Positions 24,952-34,086 of a DNA stretch of 64,000 nt are shown here, in pieces. The notes beneath the pieces were generated by a model. The model saw only the letters and a program-made list of their open reading frames with translations, was not told the origin of the DNA and did no database searches. The stretch is from SHYQ01 sp041674525 (GTDB lineage: Bacteria > Chloroflexota > Dehalococcoidia > UBA2979). Location of the stretch: contig JBAYVN010000002.1 of NCBI GenBank assembly GCA_041674525.1, positions 23,889 to 87,888 of the forward strand, given 5' to 3'. Within the stretch, counting starts at the first letter, position 1. Every line of letters starts with the position of its first letter. The position numbers were made by a program, and so were the translations under genes.

Positions 24952-26877
24952 CTACGCCTCGCCAGGCGCCGCTGCGACTTCACTCGCGCCGAACCGCAGC
25001 GTGTGCGCCCCGATGCGCATGGCCTCGCCCGGGGCGAGGATCGTCCACTCGGCGGTGCCGTCCGAGCGCGACGCCGGATCGCTCGTGAGACGCTGCACCC
25101 GCAGGTTGCCGTCCGGCGCGATCGTGACGCGGGCATGACGTGGCGCGATCTGCGGCCCGGTGACGACGATGTCACACGACGGCTCGCTCCCCAGCACCAG
25201 CCCCTCACCCACCGGGTGGCTCTCCGGGTCGCCCTGTGGCCCCTCCACGGTGATCGCGAGTGCGCTGCCGGGCGTCCAGAGATTCACGCGATCGCCGATC
25301 ATCCGGACGCCGCGCGGCTGCAGCTCCCCGACCCCGGGCGTTGCGACTCGAGGCGGCCGCCGCCTCAGCGTCTGCCACCCGACCGTGGCGATCGCGGCGG
25401 CCACCAGCGCCGCAACGAGCGCGATGATCGCGAGCGGGTTCACCCCCGCCGACACGCCGGCGCTCTCCGTGCGGATCACCGCGCCGCTCGCATCGAGCAG
25501 CGCCAGCGTCAGGCCGCCGGACGGGGGATCCTGCATGCGGAGCTCCGGCGCGCTTCCCCGCGCGAGCTCGCGCCCGTCGCCGGTCACCACGATCGTCGCG
25601 GCGCGGCCCTGTACACGGCCGCTCACCACGAGGGTCCTCGGCGGGCCGTTCTCAACGCGGGACGACAGCGTGGAATCGAGCTGCGGAACGTCGATCGACA
25701 GCGTCTCGGTCGCGGCGGTCCGGCCGTCGACCATCGCGGTGACGGTCACCACGGTCACGCCCGGCGGGAACGCCCACGGGTCGATGCTGATGCTGCGATC
25801 ACGCCCCCACGGCACGCTGGTGCCGCTCAGCGATGCGGTCAGCTGCAGCGTGTCCGGGCGCGCCGGGCCATCGAGCGTGATCACGATCGGACCATCAGGC
25901 CGGGCCGACGGGATCGCGCGCGGCTTCAGCAGGCCGTCGTTCGTGACATCGAACGACAGCCCGGCAGTCTCGACGCCACCGGCGACGGAGACGCGCACGG
26001 AGACCTCGTGCGATCCGTTCGCGAGCACGGGGATCGAGGCGTCCACCAGGAACAGCGTGTGCAGGCGATCACCGAGCGCCGTGAGCACGCCGCCCAGTGC
26101 CTGGACGTTCGCCACCGCCTGGTAGGTGCCGCCGGTCGCCATCGCCAGCTCGGAGAGATAGGCGGCGTCCGGATCGGCGCCCAGCCCGAACGCGAAGATC
26201 CGCGCGCCTGCCCTGCGCGCGGCATCGAGGCTTTGCGAGCGCGTGACCTTCGAGACCCCGCCCACCTCCTCGCCCTTGCGCAGCGGCGCATTCGAGAGCA
26301 CCACCAGCACGTGCCGTCCCGGCGATGCCGGTCCGAGGGCGTTCGCACCGAGCGCCACGGCGTCGTAGAGTCCGGCATTGCCACCGGCCGCGATGTTCGT
26401 GATCCCCGTGCGGAGGCGCGTGCGATCGGTGGAGAGCGGCACGACGACCTTCGTGCTGTCCGCGAAGGTGATCAGCCCGACCTGGTCCGCGGGACCCAGG
26501 CGGTCGACCAGCGCGCGCGCGGCGTCCTTCGCCGCGATGAGTGGCGCGCCCCGCATGCTGTCGCTGGCGTCGACGGCGATCAGCACCGAGGCGGCGGGGG
26601 GCACCTGCCGGGAGACCGCGGGCGCCGGGACCTCACGACCGTCGATGGATACCGCGAGCTGGGTGGCATCGATGGCGCTCCCCAGCGGACCGAAGAGCGA
26701 GATCAGCAGGTGGCCATCCACGCGGTAGGAGACCTCCGAGATCCCCAGCGCCCCGGGCGGGCGCTGCGCTCGTCCGGACTGCGGGACGAGCGCCCACGAC
26801 ACGGCGATGCTGACGAGTAGCGCGAAGAGCAACGACCGTCGCCCGCGAGGCAGGCTGATACGCCAGTGGAGCCACAT
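24952..26877 (-). CDS. Membrane protein with von Willebrand A and FHA domains
   Basis: A 641-aa protein. Signal-anchor near residues 14-31, a beta-rich segment, then a VWA domain with the metal site in AVDASDSMRG (Asp 103 and the following Ser residues) and FAFGLGADPDAAYLSELA. Ig-like regions follow, then a membrane helix in NPLAIIALVAALVAAAIATVGW, and a cytoplasmic FHA domain at the C-terminus (LGSEPSCDIVVTGPQIAPRHARV). FHA domains bind phosphothreonine and VWA domains bind proteins through metal. The gene faces the pilus operon's 3' end and may couple a surface event to an internal Ser/Thr-kinase signal. Confidence 0.85.
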   Translation of the reverse strand: MWLHWRISLPRGRRSLLFALLVSIAVSWALVPQSGRAQRPPGALGISEVSYRVDGHLLISLFGPLGSAIDATQLAVSIDGREVPAPAVSRQVPPAASVLIAVDASDSMRGAPLIAAKDAARALVDRLGPADQVGLITFADSTKVVVPLSTDRTRLRTGITNIAAGGNAGLYDAVALGANALGPASPGRHVLVVLSNAPLRKGEEVGGVSKVTRSQSLDAARRAGARIFAFGLGADPDAAYLSELAMATGGTYQAVANVQALGGVLTALGDRLHTLFLVDASIPVLANGSHEVSVRVSVAGGVETAGLSFDVTNDGLLKPRAIPSARPDGPIVITLDGPARPDTLQLTASLSGTSVPWGRDRSISIDPWAFPPGVTVVTVTAMVDGRTAATETLSIDVPQLDSTLSSRVENGPPRTLVVSGRVQGRAATIVVTGDGRELARGSAPELRMQDPPSGGLTLALLDASGAVIRTESAGVSAGVNPLAIIALVAALVAAAIATVGWQTLRRRPPRVATPGVGELQPRGVRMIGDRVNLWTPGSALAITVEGPQGDPESHPVGEGLVLGSEPSCDIVVTGPQIAPRHARVTIAPDGNLRVQRLTSDPASRSDGTAEWTILAPGEAMRIGAHTLRFGASEVAAAPGEA

Positions 26878-27024
26878 GTGCGGAGGTTACGCTGCCGGTC
26901 CGCGCGCTGTCACGCTAGCGCACGCACAGCGCGACGGGACAGGCGAGGTGGACGTGAGATTTGGCGACACCGGGCCTTCCGTACTATCTGGTGCTGTCCA
27001 CGAACGTTCTCGGAGGGGAGAGAC

Positions 27025-27507
27025 ATGACACTGGTTCGTTCGGGGCGCGGGTTGCGCTCCCTGATCCTCGGGCTGACGGCGATGGCGGCGACGGTTGCAG
27101 TCGCCTGCGGCGGAGATTCGACCACGAAGGCCGACATCCCGCCCGCACCGACGGCGACCGTGGAGACCGCGCCGACGGGACCGAACGTGAGCGTGGCGAA
27201 GGTCGCCTCGATCGGTGACGTGCTCGTGGATCCGAAGGGGATGACGCTCTATATCTCGAGCGAGGACACCTCTGGCAAGAGCAACTGCACGGGCAACTGC
27301 GCGGCCAACTGGCTGCCGCTCAAGGCGTTCAACGGCGTCGCGGCCAAGGCGGACGGCGTGCCCGGCGAGCTCGGTGTGATCACACGCGCCGATGGGGTGC
27401 AGCAGATCTCCTACAAGGGGATGCCGCTGTACCGGTACGCCGGTGACTCCGCCGCAGGCGAGGCGAAGGGCATCACTGTGATGAACTGGGCGGTGGCCGC
27501 TCCCTGA
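27025..27507 (+). CDS. Lipoprotein_15-type (COG4315) secreted-repeat lipoprotein
   Basis: A 160-aa lipoprotein with signal peptide and lipobox ending VAVAC (Cys 28). It has two copies of the PF03640-like unit: VDPKGMTLYISSEDTSGKSNC with a Cys pair in NCTGNCAANWLPL, and YKGMPLYRYAGD. The family is common in actinobacteria and Chloroflexota and its function is unknown, though Cys-rich members are suspected of redox or metal roles. GGAGGGGAG precedes the ATG. It stands alone between the VWA-FHA gene and the AAA ATPase gene. Confidence 0.85.
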   Translation: MTLVRSGRGLRSLILGLTAMAATVAVACGGDSTTKADIPPAPTATVETAPTGPNVSVAKVASIGDVLVDPKGMTLYISSEDTSGKSNCTGNCAANWLPLKAFNGVAAKADGVPGELGVITRADGVQQISYKGMPLYRYAGDSAAGEAKGITVMNWAVAAP

Positions 27508-27601
27508 TCGAGGCCGTCCCGCTGGCACGATGCTGACCGGCGCGCCGGACGCAGCATCGGCGGCCGCGCGGGTGATCGTGATCACAGGGGTCGAAGAGAG
27601 G

Positions 27602-27625
27602 AAGGTCCGCCCCGGGGCGGACCTT
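27602..27625. terminator. Possible terminator hairpin
   Basis: AAGGTCCGCC, CCGG loop, GGCGGACCTT: a 10-bp perfect stem between two convergent genes. The following bases are C-rich rather than T-rich, so efficiency is uncertain. Confidence 0.55.
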
Positions 27626-27737
27626 CCCGCTCCCCGCCCCCCAACTCCGCGCACACCCCGCCCGACCTCGCCGCAGTCGCGTGGCGACGCGGGCGGTCCC
27701 GCACGCCCGATGGCCATCGATCCCGCGGCCGTCGTGC

Positions 27738-29144
27738 TCAGCTCATCGCCTCCCGCCAGGGCAGCACGTGATCCGGACGGGACGTCCGCGCGACGAAGTA
27801 GATGCTGGCGGCCTCGGCTAGGGCCTCCACGCTCAGGCGAGCCCGCTCGCCGCGGTAGGCCGCGCAGTCCAGCAGGATGCGGATGATGTCCGTGGGGTGG
27901 CACCCGCGGTATTCGCGCTCCGCCTCCTCGTACTCCCTGCGCATGAACGCCACGGTCACGTCCGGGTCGTCGACAAGCCCCACCGCAGCCGAGGCGCGAT
28001 GCATCAACTCAACGAACTCCTCGCGCGTGGGATCCGGGACGTGGATCTTGTAGCGGATCCGCCTCAGGAATGCCTCGTCTCCCAGCTCGGCGGGAGCGCG
28101 ATTGGATGAGAAGACCACGAGCACGTCGAAGGGGACGCGGATGGTGCCTTCGGTCCGCATGCGGAGCTGATCCCACCCCGCCTCCAGCGGTGTGATCCAG
28201 CGGTTGAGCAGCTCGCTGGGTCGCACGCGCTGCCGTCCGAAGTCATCGACGACGAGGATGCCTCCGTTGGCCTTCAGCGGAGGCGGCGCGTTGTAGCAGC
28301 GGTTCGCCTCATCCCACTGCAGCTCCAGGTCCTCCAGGACCAGCTCGCCCCCGAGCGTGACGATGGGCCGGCGGCACGCCACGTATCGACGATCGTAGGC
28401 GGGCAGATCCTCGGTGAGCGGCTCGTGCACGCGCGGATCGAAGATCGTGATCGTCTGGTGCCCCACCTCGACGGCGTACGGCACGAGCACGCGGCCCTCG
28501 AGCATGTCGCGCATGGCGCGGGTGATGCTGGTCTTGCCGTTCCCGGGCGCGCCCGAGAACAGGATCGAGTGGCTCGAGTTCACAGCGACGCCAATCGTGT
28601 CGATCAGCGGGCTGGACAGCACGAGTCCGGAGAGCGCCCGCGCCACTGCCGGGCGCGGCACGCGCATGGCGTGCACCGACTGCCGCTCCAGCAGCGCCGC
28701 GTACTGCGCCCACGATACGGGTGCCGGCCCCACGTAGCCGTTGCGCTCCGCAGCGGTGACCGCCTGGTCGCGCCCACTGGCGGTGAGCAGGTAGTTGAAC
28801 CACTGCTCACCCTGCGACGCGCTGCCGGAGATCTGCACCAGCCGCTCATGCTTCAGCGGGGCCATCACCTCGTCGATCACGCGGGGGGACAGGCACAGCA
28901 CGTCCGCGATCTCGCGCGGTGTCGCGCTCCCGCTTGCGAGGATGTACTTGAGCACGAGTCCGCGCAGGGTGTCCTCGGCGAGGCCGGTCTCGTCCACGGT
29001 GCGTGGCTCGGTGGGCAGCGAGTCCGGCCACCCGCCAGCGTCGAGGCGCCCACCGGCGTTGAGGTGCCCACCGGCTTCGATGTGATCGCCGCCCGGGAAC
29101 AGGCGGTCCGCGGCCGGCTCGGCGAGACGCGTGCGTTGAAGCAT
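27738..29144 (-). CDS. AAA-family ATPase with N-terminal winged-helix-like region
   Basis: About 468 aa. A His/Gly/Ala-rich low-complexity start (about 15-40) precedes a helix-turn-helix-like segment (PREIADVLCLSPRVIDEVMAPL). The AAA core has Walker A in ILFSGAPGNGKTSITR, Walker B in GGILVVDDFGRQ, and sensor-1-like VVFSSNRAP. The ATG is chosen for AGGAAG upstream. Similar ATPases often sit near Tad loci in Chloroflexota and actinobacteria (from memory), which suits its place here. Its substrate is unknown. It is cytoplasmic, with no membrane segment. Confidence 0.8.
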   Translation of the reverse strand: MLQRTRLAEPAADRLFPGGDHIEAGGHLNAGGRLDAGGWPDSLPTEPRTVDETGLAEDTLRGLVLKYILASGSATPREIADVLCLSPRVIDEVMAPLKHERLVQISGSASQGEQWFNYLLTASGRDQAVTAAERNGYVGPAPVSWAQYAALLERQSVHAMRVPRPAVARALSGLVLSSPLIDTIGVAVNSSHSILFSGAPGNGKTSITRAMRDMLEGRVLVPYAVEVGHQTITIFDPRVHEPLTEDLPAYDRRYVACRRPIVTLGGELVLEDLELQWDEANRCYNAPPPLKANGGILVVDDFGRQRVRPSELLNRWITPLEAGWDQLRMRTEGTIRVPFDVLVVFSSNRAPAELGDEAFLRRIRYKIHVPDPTREEFVELMHRASAAVGLVDDPDVTVAFMRREYEEAEREYRGCHPTDIIRILLDCAAYRGERARLSVEALAEAASIYFVARTSRPDHVLPWREAMS

Positions 29145-29276
29145 CGGTACTTCCTGATTCTCCTCAGCGCGTCCGCGCACCACGAGCGCGACGCGCATCA
29201 CGCGCATCCGCGCGCCGCTCAAGCCGGCGAGGCGACGGCATGGGGTTCACTCGGCTCCCGCATCGTGCGGCGTGCA

Positions 29277-29687
29277 TCACGGCGTGCACGGCGCGGGCGA
29301 CACGGGCAGCGGCTGCGTCTCGTACGCGGGCCGGTCCCCCGCGACCAGGAACACGTCTACCCAGGTCAACAGCCCGCTCGCGCTCGTCGCGGTGACCGAG
29401 GCGGACCCGTGCCGGGTCCCCTTTACCGCGAAGGAATCGAACAGCACCTGCGCGCCGGGCTGCGGGTCGTACCCGGTGACGTACCCGCCGGTGGCGCGCA
29501 CGTTGTCCCAGGCAACATCGATGCGGAACGCCCCGCCGCCGGCGTCGCACGCGCTCACGGTGACGGCCGCCTGCGGCTGGCCGGCCTCGACCGGCCGCGG
29601 GATCGCGGTGATCGTGGCTGCTGCGATCAGCCCGGCCGCCGAGGCGAGCGCCAGCGGCTTCACGAGGCCCGTTCGCTTCCAGTACAT
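29277..29687 (-). CDS. Hypothetical secreted or anchored protein
   Basis: About 136 aa with an N-terminal hydrophobic segment (LALASAAGLIAAATITAI) followed by a beta-rich region containing FRIDVAWDNVRATGGYVTGYDP. It ends in a Pro/Cys tail. The fold resembles a single fibronectin-like or Ig-like domain, but I cannot assign a family. GAGGGGAG precedes the ATG. It is upstream of the AAA ATPase gene on the same strand. Confidence 0.65.
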   Translation of the reverse strand: MYWKRTGLVKPLALASAAGLIAAATITAIPRPVEAGQPQAAVTVSACDAGGGAFRIDVAWDNVRATGGYVTGYDPQPGAQVLFDSFAVKGTRHGSASVTATSASGLLTWVDVFLVAGDRPAYETQPLPVSPAPCTP

Positions 29688-29856
29688 CGGGATGCTCCCC
29701 TCACCCCCGCGCCACGACTGGCGCCCTCGCCAACGCAGAACGGGGGGCTTCACACGCCGCCCGTTCGTATAAATGCTGTACGCGTCTGTATGTGACGCGT
29801 CGCATTTCATATGAGGCGGAACACAGCGTGCGTCGCCGGAGCGCGAGCAGTCCCTG

Positions 29857-30117
29857 CTACGCGCCTGCCTCCCCGCGGAGGGTCTCGAACGCGGCGGCGG
29901 CGGGCCGGGTGTCCGGTCCGCTGACGGTCGCGCGAAGAGATGGCAGCGCGGACGACACGGGCGGCGTGGGCCGTCGAGTCTCCATCACCGGGACCTCATT
30001 GCGGTTGAAGATGCGGGTCATGACGAGCCACGCCGTGTCAAAGTCCACGTCGCGCTCCACGTTGACGCCCTCGCCCTTGATCTGGATGACAAACCGCTCA
30101 CTGTCGACGTTTGGCAT
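29857..30117 (-). CDS. Hypothetical small protein
   Basis: About 86 aa starting MPNVDSERFVIQIKGEGVNVERDVDFDT, with no signal peptide. The C-terminal third is Pro/Ala-rich. GGGAGG lies 6 nt before the ATG, which supports a real gene. No family recognised. It is divergent from the small gene at 30393. Confidence 0.6.
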   Translation of the reverse strand: MPNVDSERFVIQIKGEGVNVERDVDFDTAWLVMTRIFNRNEVPVMETRRPTPPVSSALPSLRATVSGPDTRPAAAAFETLRGEAGA

Positions 30118-30392
30118 GATGCCTCCCAGCACAATTCACCTCCCACAGGGAGGGCCCTACCTGGAATGACTGCCCGAGGGCGGTAGTTCTTACAGGCGCA
30201 CCCACCCCGGGCGCGCCAGGCGCACGAGTAGCGAGCCGGGCCACCCGCGCGCGAGCGGATTCGCGAGGTGGCAGCCCGGGCGGGCGAACGGAACCCGGCC
30301 TGGCACGTTTGTAGCGATACCGACCGTGTCCGGGGCCGCACGTTCAGCGTTCGCCCCCCGGACGAGCTGGGCCTCGCCCCGGAGCACACCGC

Positions 30393-30650
30393 ATGCTCGA
30401 TACCCTCAGGACCGCGCGCACGGAACGGCGAGCCGCCGAGGCGGAGCGCGACACGGTGCTCCCGGAGATGCCCCCGGAGGTGGAGATGCCCCCGGACGCC
30501 ATGGACGCCATGCGCCGGGCCGGGGAGGCGCTCGACGGCCCACCGGAGAGCCGCTGCCTCGTCTGCGAGCGCTTCATCGCTGCGTTGCTCGCCGAGCGCG
30601 ACCGGCTCAGGCGGTTCGACGCCCCCGTCACGGGGCAACCCGTTCGCTGA
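30393..30650 (+). CDS. Hypothetical small protein with a Cys pair
   Basis: 85 aa, mostly charged helices (RTARTERRAAEAERD), with a Met/Pro/Glu-rich patch (PEMPPEVEMPPD) and a single CLVCERF motif that could hold a metal with partners. A GGAG lies upstream. No family recognised. Support is moderate: codon use fits, but the gene is short. Confidence 0.5.
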   Translation: MLDTLRTARTERRAAEAERDTVLPEMPPEVEMPPDAMDAMRRAGEALDGPPESRCLVCERFIAALLAERDRLRRFDAPVTGQPVR

Positions 30651-30831
30651 GTTCCGCTGCCTGGTCTTCGCTCGCTGGCCCTGAGCATCCTCGGGAGCCC
30701 GGTCGCGGTCTCCGCGCGCGTCACCGCGTCCCTGCCCGGCGCGCCCCCTCCTCGCGCGCCACTTGCGGTCGACGCCGGACGCGCGCACCGTGGCCGGAGC
30801 GTGCGGAGCCGTTGCTCCGTGAGGGGGCAGC

Positions 30832-32124
30832 GTGCGCCGGTTCTTTCCGAATGTGTACGAGGGCTGGCTGATCGTCGCGGCTTCCGCCTTCTACATCACG
30901 CTCACCTCGGGCGCGATCAACTACGGCTTCGGCACGATCTTCCTGCCCCTCCGCGAGGAGTTCGCGTGGAGCGTGGCGGCCACGGCCTTCGCGTTCTCCA
31001 TCCGGCAGGAGGCGAGCGGCGTCGCCGCGCCGTTCATCGGCATGATCAACGACCGCTGGGGCCCGCAGCGCACGGTCGCCCTGGGTGTGCTGATCGTCTC
31101 CAGCGCGGTGTTCGGCCTGTCGCTGATCCAGAACATCTGGGAGTTCTACGGCGTGATGCTGATGATCTCCGTCGGTGCGAGCAGCGTGGGCGGGCCTGTC
31201 GGCATGGCGGCCGTGACCACGTGGTTCGAGCGGCGTCGAGCGTGCGCGCTGGCGCTGATGACGATCGGCGGCGGCCTCGCGGGCGTCATGGTCGTGCCGA
31301 TCGCCGCGCTGGTGGAGGGCATGGGCTGGCGCGGCGCGCTGCGCGTGGAAGCCCTGGTGCTCCTGGTCGCCGGCCTCGTGCCGGCCACCACCACGCGCTT
31401 CCGCCCGCCCGATCACCACCAGCCCATGGACGGCATCCGCGCGTCCGCGGACGGCGCACCGGCGAAGCCGACCGTGCGCTGGGGGATCCCGGCCCGCCAG
31501 GCCGTGCGCACTCCCTCGTTCGTCATGCTCACCGTGGGGCTCGCGGGACTGTCGTTCGGGACCGCGACGGTGACCGTGCTGCAGATCCCGTTCCTCGAGT
31601 CGGTCGGGTTCCCCACCACGGTCGCGGCATCCACGGTCACGTTCTATGCGCTGTCATCCGTCGCCGGGCGGATCGGCTTCGGCTTCCTTGCCGATCGCTT
31701 CAACCCGCGACTCATCCTCGCCACCTGCGTCGGGATGACGGCGATCGGGCTCGCGCTATTGCCGCTGGTGCGCACGCCATGGGAGGCGGTGGCCGTGCTC
31801 GCGCTGCTCGGCCCGGGCTTCGGCGGCTCGGTCCCTGTGCGCACCGCGATGATCGCGGACAACTACGGCACCATGCACTTCGGGACGATCAACGGCATCG
31901 CGACCTTCGTGCGCACCATCGGCTCCGCGCTGGGCCCGCTGACCGTCGGCTACGCCATCGACCGGTCGGGGGCGTACACCATCGGCTGGCTGCTGGCCGC
32001 CGGCGTGGTCGGAGCGGGACTCATCGGCGTGCTCCTGGAGCGCCCGCCCGAGGCGCTGCGGTCGGAGTGGCGCGCCCGCGCGGAGGAGACCGCGGGCCCG
32101 GCGACGGCAGCGCACCGCGCCTGA
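30832..32124 (+). CDS. MFS transporter, oxalate/formate antiporter-like (OFA) group
   Basis: A 430-aa integral membrane protein with about 12 hydrophobic segments. The start NVYEGWLIVAASAFY and the loop DRWGPQRTVALGVL match the OFA/monocarboxylate type of MFS carrier, as do the two similar carriers at 44751 and 48940. A likely substrate class is small organic anions. GTG start. It ends 13 nt before the convergent sigma-factor gene, so no operon partner is visible. Confidence 0.85.
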   Translation: MRRFFPNVYEGWLIVAASAFYITLTSGAINYGFGTIFLPLREEFAWSVAATAFAFSIRQEASGVAAPFIGMINDRWGPQRTVALGVLIVSSAVFGLSLIQNIWEFYGVMLMISVGASSVGGPVGMAAVTTWFERRRACALALMTIGGGLAGVMVVPIAALVEGMGWRGALRVEALVLLVAGLVPATTTRFRPPDHHQPMDGIRASADGAPAKPTVRWGIPARQAVRTPSFVMLTVGLAGLSFGTATVTVLQIPFLESVGFPTTVAASTVTFYALSSVAGRIGFGFLADRFNPRLILATCVGMTAIGLALLPLVRTPWEAVAVLALLGPGFGGSVPVRTAMIADNYGTMHFGTINGIATFVRTIGSALGPLTVGYAIDRSGAYTIGWLLAAGVVGAGLIGVLLERPPEALRSEWRARAEETAGPATAAHRA

Positions 32125-32137
32125 GCCGGGGCAGGGC

Positions 32138-33415
32138 TCAGGCGGCGCCCCCCGCGCGGGCGCGGGCGAGCAGCACCTCACGCTCGCGCGCGTTGCCGGT
32201 CATGGATGCGGCCCGTTCGAACTCGGCACGCGCGTCCTCGAAGCGGCCGAGCTTCGCCAGCAGGTCCCCGCGGACGCCCGGCAGCAGGTGGTACGACCGC
32301 AGCGACCGCTCCCCCGCGAGGGCATCCACGGCCTCGAGGCCGGCGGCCGGCCCGAACGCCATCCCCACGGCGACGGCGCGGTTGAGCGCCACCACCGGCG
32401 AGGGCGCCACCGCCGCCAGCGCGTCATACAGCGCGACGATGCGCTCCCAGTCGGTGTCCTCCGGGGTGCGCGCCCGGGCGTGGCAGGCCGCGAGCGCCGC
32501 CTGCAGCGCGTACGGCCCGTGCGCCCCGCCCAGCGCCTCGGCGCGGGCGAGCGCGGCCAGCCCGCGGCCGATGAGCAGGTGATCCCAGCGCGCCCGGTTT
32601 TGGTCGAGCAGCAGGATCGGCTCCCCGGACGGCCCCGTGCGTGCGCGGATGCGCGACGCCTGGATCTCCATCAGCGCCACGAGGCCGTGGACCTCGGGCT
32701 CGCCCGGCATCAGCTCCGCGAGGATGCGGCCCAGGCGCAGCGCGTCCTCGCACAGCGCGGGACGCATCCAGTCGTCTCCCGACGTGGCGGCGTACCCCTC
32801 GTTGAAGACGAGGTAGATCACCTCCAGCACCGAGGCCAGGCGCGCCCCCAGCTCGCCGCGATCCGGCACCTCGTACGGCACGCCCGCCTCCGCCAGCGTC
32901 CGCTTCGCGCGCACCATGCGCTGGGCGACGGTGGGCTCCGGCACGAGGAACGCGCGGGCGATCTCCGCCGTCGTCAGCCCGCCCAGCAGGCGCAGCGTGA
33001 GCGCGACCCTCGCCTCGGGGCGCAGCACGGGGTGGCAGGCGGTGAAGATCAGCCGCAGCAGGTCGTCGCCCACGTCGTGCTCGCCCACGTGGTTCTCGAT
33101 CGCCTCGATGTCCGCGGCCGTGAGGTCCTGGCGCTCGGCGAACGCCCGCCCCAGCGCATCGCGGCGCTGCTCCAGGCGCACGTTCCGGCGGACGAGGTCG
33201 ATCGCGCGGTGCTTCGCCGTGGCCATGAGCCAGGCCCCCGGGTTGCGCGGGATGCCCGACCCCGGCCACTGCTCCAGCGCGGCGACCAGCGCGTCCTGCG
33301 CCAGGTCCTCGGCGAGCCCGACGTCGCGGACGATGCGCGCGATCCCCGCGATCAGGCGCGCGGACTCCATGCGCCAGACCGCGTCGATCGCGCGGTGCGT
33401 ATCCTCGGCCGTCAT
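32138..33415 (-). CDS. ECF sigma factor of the ECF42 type (sigma domains plus C-terminal extension)
   Basis: A 425-aa sigma factor. Region 2 is near residues 20-90 (VGLAEDLAQDALVAALEQWP; WLMATAKHRAIDLVRR). Region 4 is near 140-175 (GLTTAEIARAFLVPEPTVAQRMV). A roughly 240-residue helical, TPR-like C-terminal domain follows. ECF42 factors have no anti-sigma partner and are linked to DGPF/YCII proteins; exactly such a gene lies just upstream, with a 40-nt gap. The C-terminal domain is probably the regulatory part. The signal is unknown. Confidence 0.88.
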   Translation of the reverse strand: MTAEDTHRAIDAVWRMESARLIAGIARIVRDVGLAEDLAQDALVAALEQWPGSGIPRNPGAWLMATAKHRAIDLVRRNVRLEQRRDALGRAFAERQDLTAADIEAIENHVGEHDVGDDLLRLIFTACHPVLRPEARVALTLRLLGGLTTAEIARAFLVPEPTVAQRMVRAKRTLAEAGVPYEVPDRGELGARLASVLEVIYLVFNEGYAATSGDDWMRPALCEDALRLGRILAELMPGEPEVHGLVALMEIQASRIRARTGPSGEPILLLDQNRARWDHLLIGRGLAALARAEALGGAHGPYALQAALAACHARARTPEDTDWERIVALYDALAAVAPSPVVALNRAVAVGMAFGPAAGLEAVDALAGERSLRSYHLLPGVRGDLLAKLGRFEDARAEFERAASMTGNAREREVLLARARAGGAA

Positions 33416-33455
33416 CCGCCTCGGTCCACCCCTGCCCGCGCCGCGGGCCCGCGCA

Positions 33456-33887
33456 CTACTGGCCCTGCCGCTGCTGCGCCTCCACCTGGGCGCGCAGGCG
33501 CGTCTCGCTCTCCCGCACCTCGGGAGAGAGCGCATCGCCGAAGTCCTCGGTCTCGAAGACCTGGCGTATCTCCAGTTCCACGCCGCCACCGAACGGCGCG
33601 CGCTTGACCCACTCGATCGCCTCTTCGCGCGACTTGACCTGGATCAGCCAGAAGCCGGCGATAAGCTCCTTGGTTTCCGCGAACGGACCGTCGATGACGG
33701 TGCGGGTGTCGCCATCGAAGCGGATGCGCGCGCCCTTCGAGCTCGGGTGCAGGCCCTCCCCGGCAAGCATCACCCCCGCCTTCACCATCTCCTCGTTGAA
33801 CCGGTTCATCTCCTCGAAGATCTGCGCGTCCGGGAGCACGCCGGCCTCAGACTCGTCGTTCTCCTTGACCATGACCATGAATCGCAT
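33456..33887 (-). CDS. YCII/DGPF-domain protein, partner of the ECF42 sigma factor
   Basis: A 143-aa protein starting MRFMVMVKENDESEAG. It contains the family's central RFDGDTRTVIDGPFAETKELIAGFWLIQV, giving the DGPF name. The C-terminal tail is charged and Gln-rich (RAQVEAQQRQGQ). GAGGAAC precedes the ATG. Known DGPF proteins are co-transcribed with ECF42 sigma factors and may sense or modify a signal, but their chemistry is unresolved. Confidence 0.85.
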   Translation of the reverse strand: MRFMVMVKENDESEAGVLPDAQIFEEMNRFNEEMVKAGVMLAGEGLHPSSKGARIRFDGDTRTVIDGPFAETKELIAGFWLIQVKSREEAIEWVKRAPFGGGVELEIRQVFETEDFGDALSPEVRESETRLRAQVEAQQRQGQ

Positions 33888-34025
33888 CGGTGGGTTCCTC
33901 TTTCGTCGTTCCATTCTCAGGTGAGGAGCGAATCAGCTCCGTGCATACACGTCGAACAACGTGCCGCCGGATCGACAGCCGCGCCGGAAGAATCGGTGCA
34001 AATCTCCGGTCGATGTGCACAGGAA

Positions 34026-34047
34026 GGGCCCGCGTCGCCGCGGGCCC
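34026..34047 (-). terminator. Terminator after the cyclase-family gene
   Basis: On the minus strand GGGCCCGCG, loop GCGA, CGCGGGCCC is followed by TTCCT. It lies 40 nt past the stop of the gene that ends at 34087. Confidence 0.75.
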
Positions 34048-34086
34048 GCTCGGTGCGCGCCGGGAGCACCCGGACGGTACCGGGTA

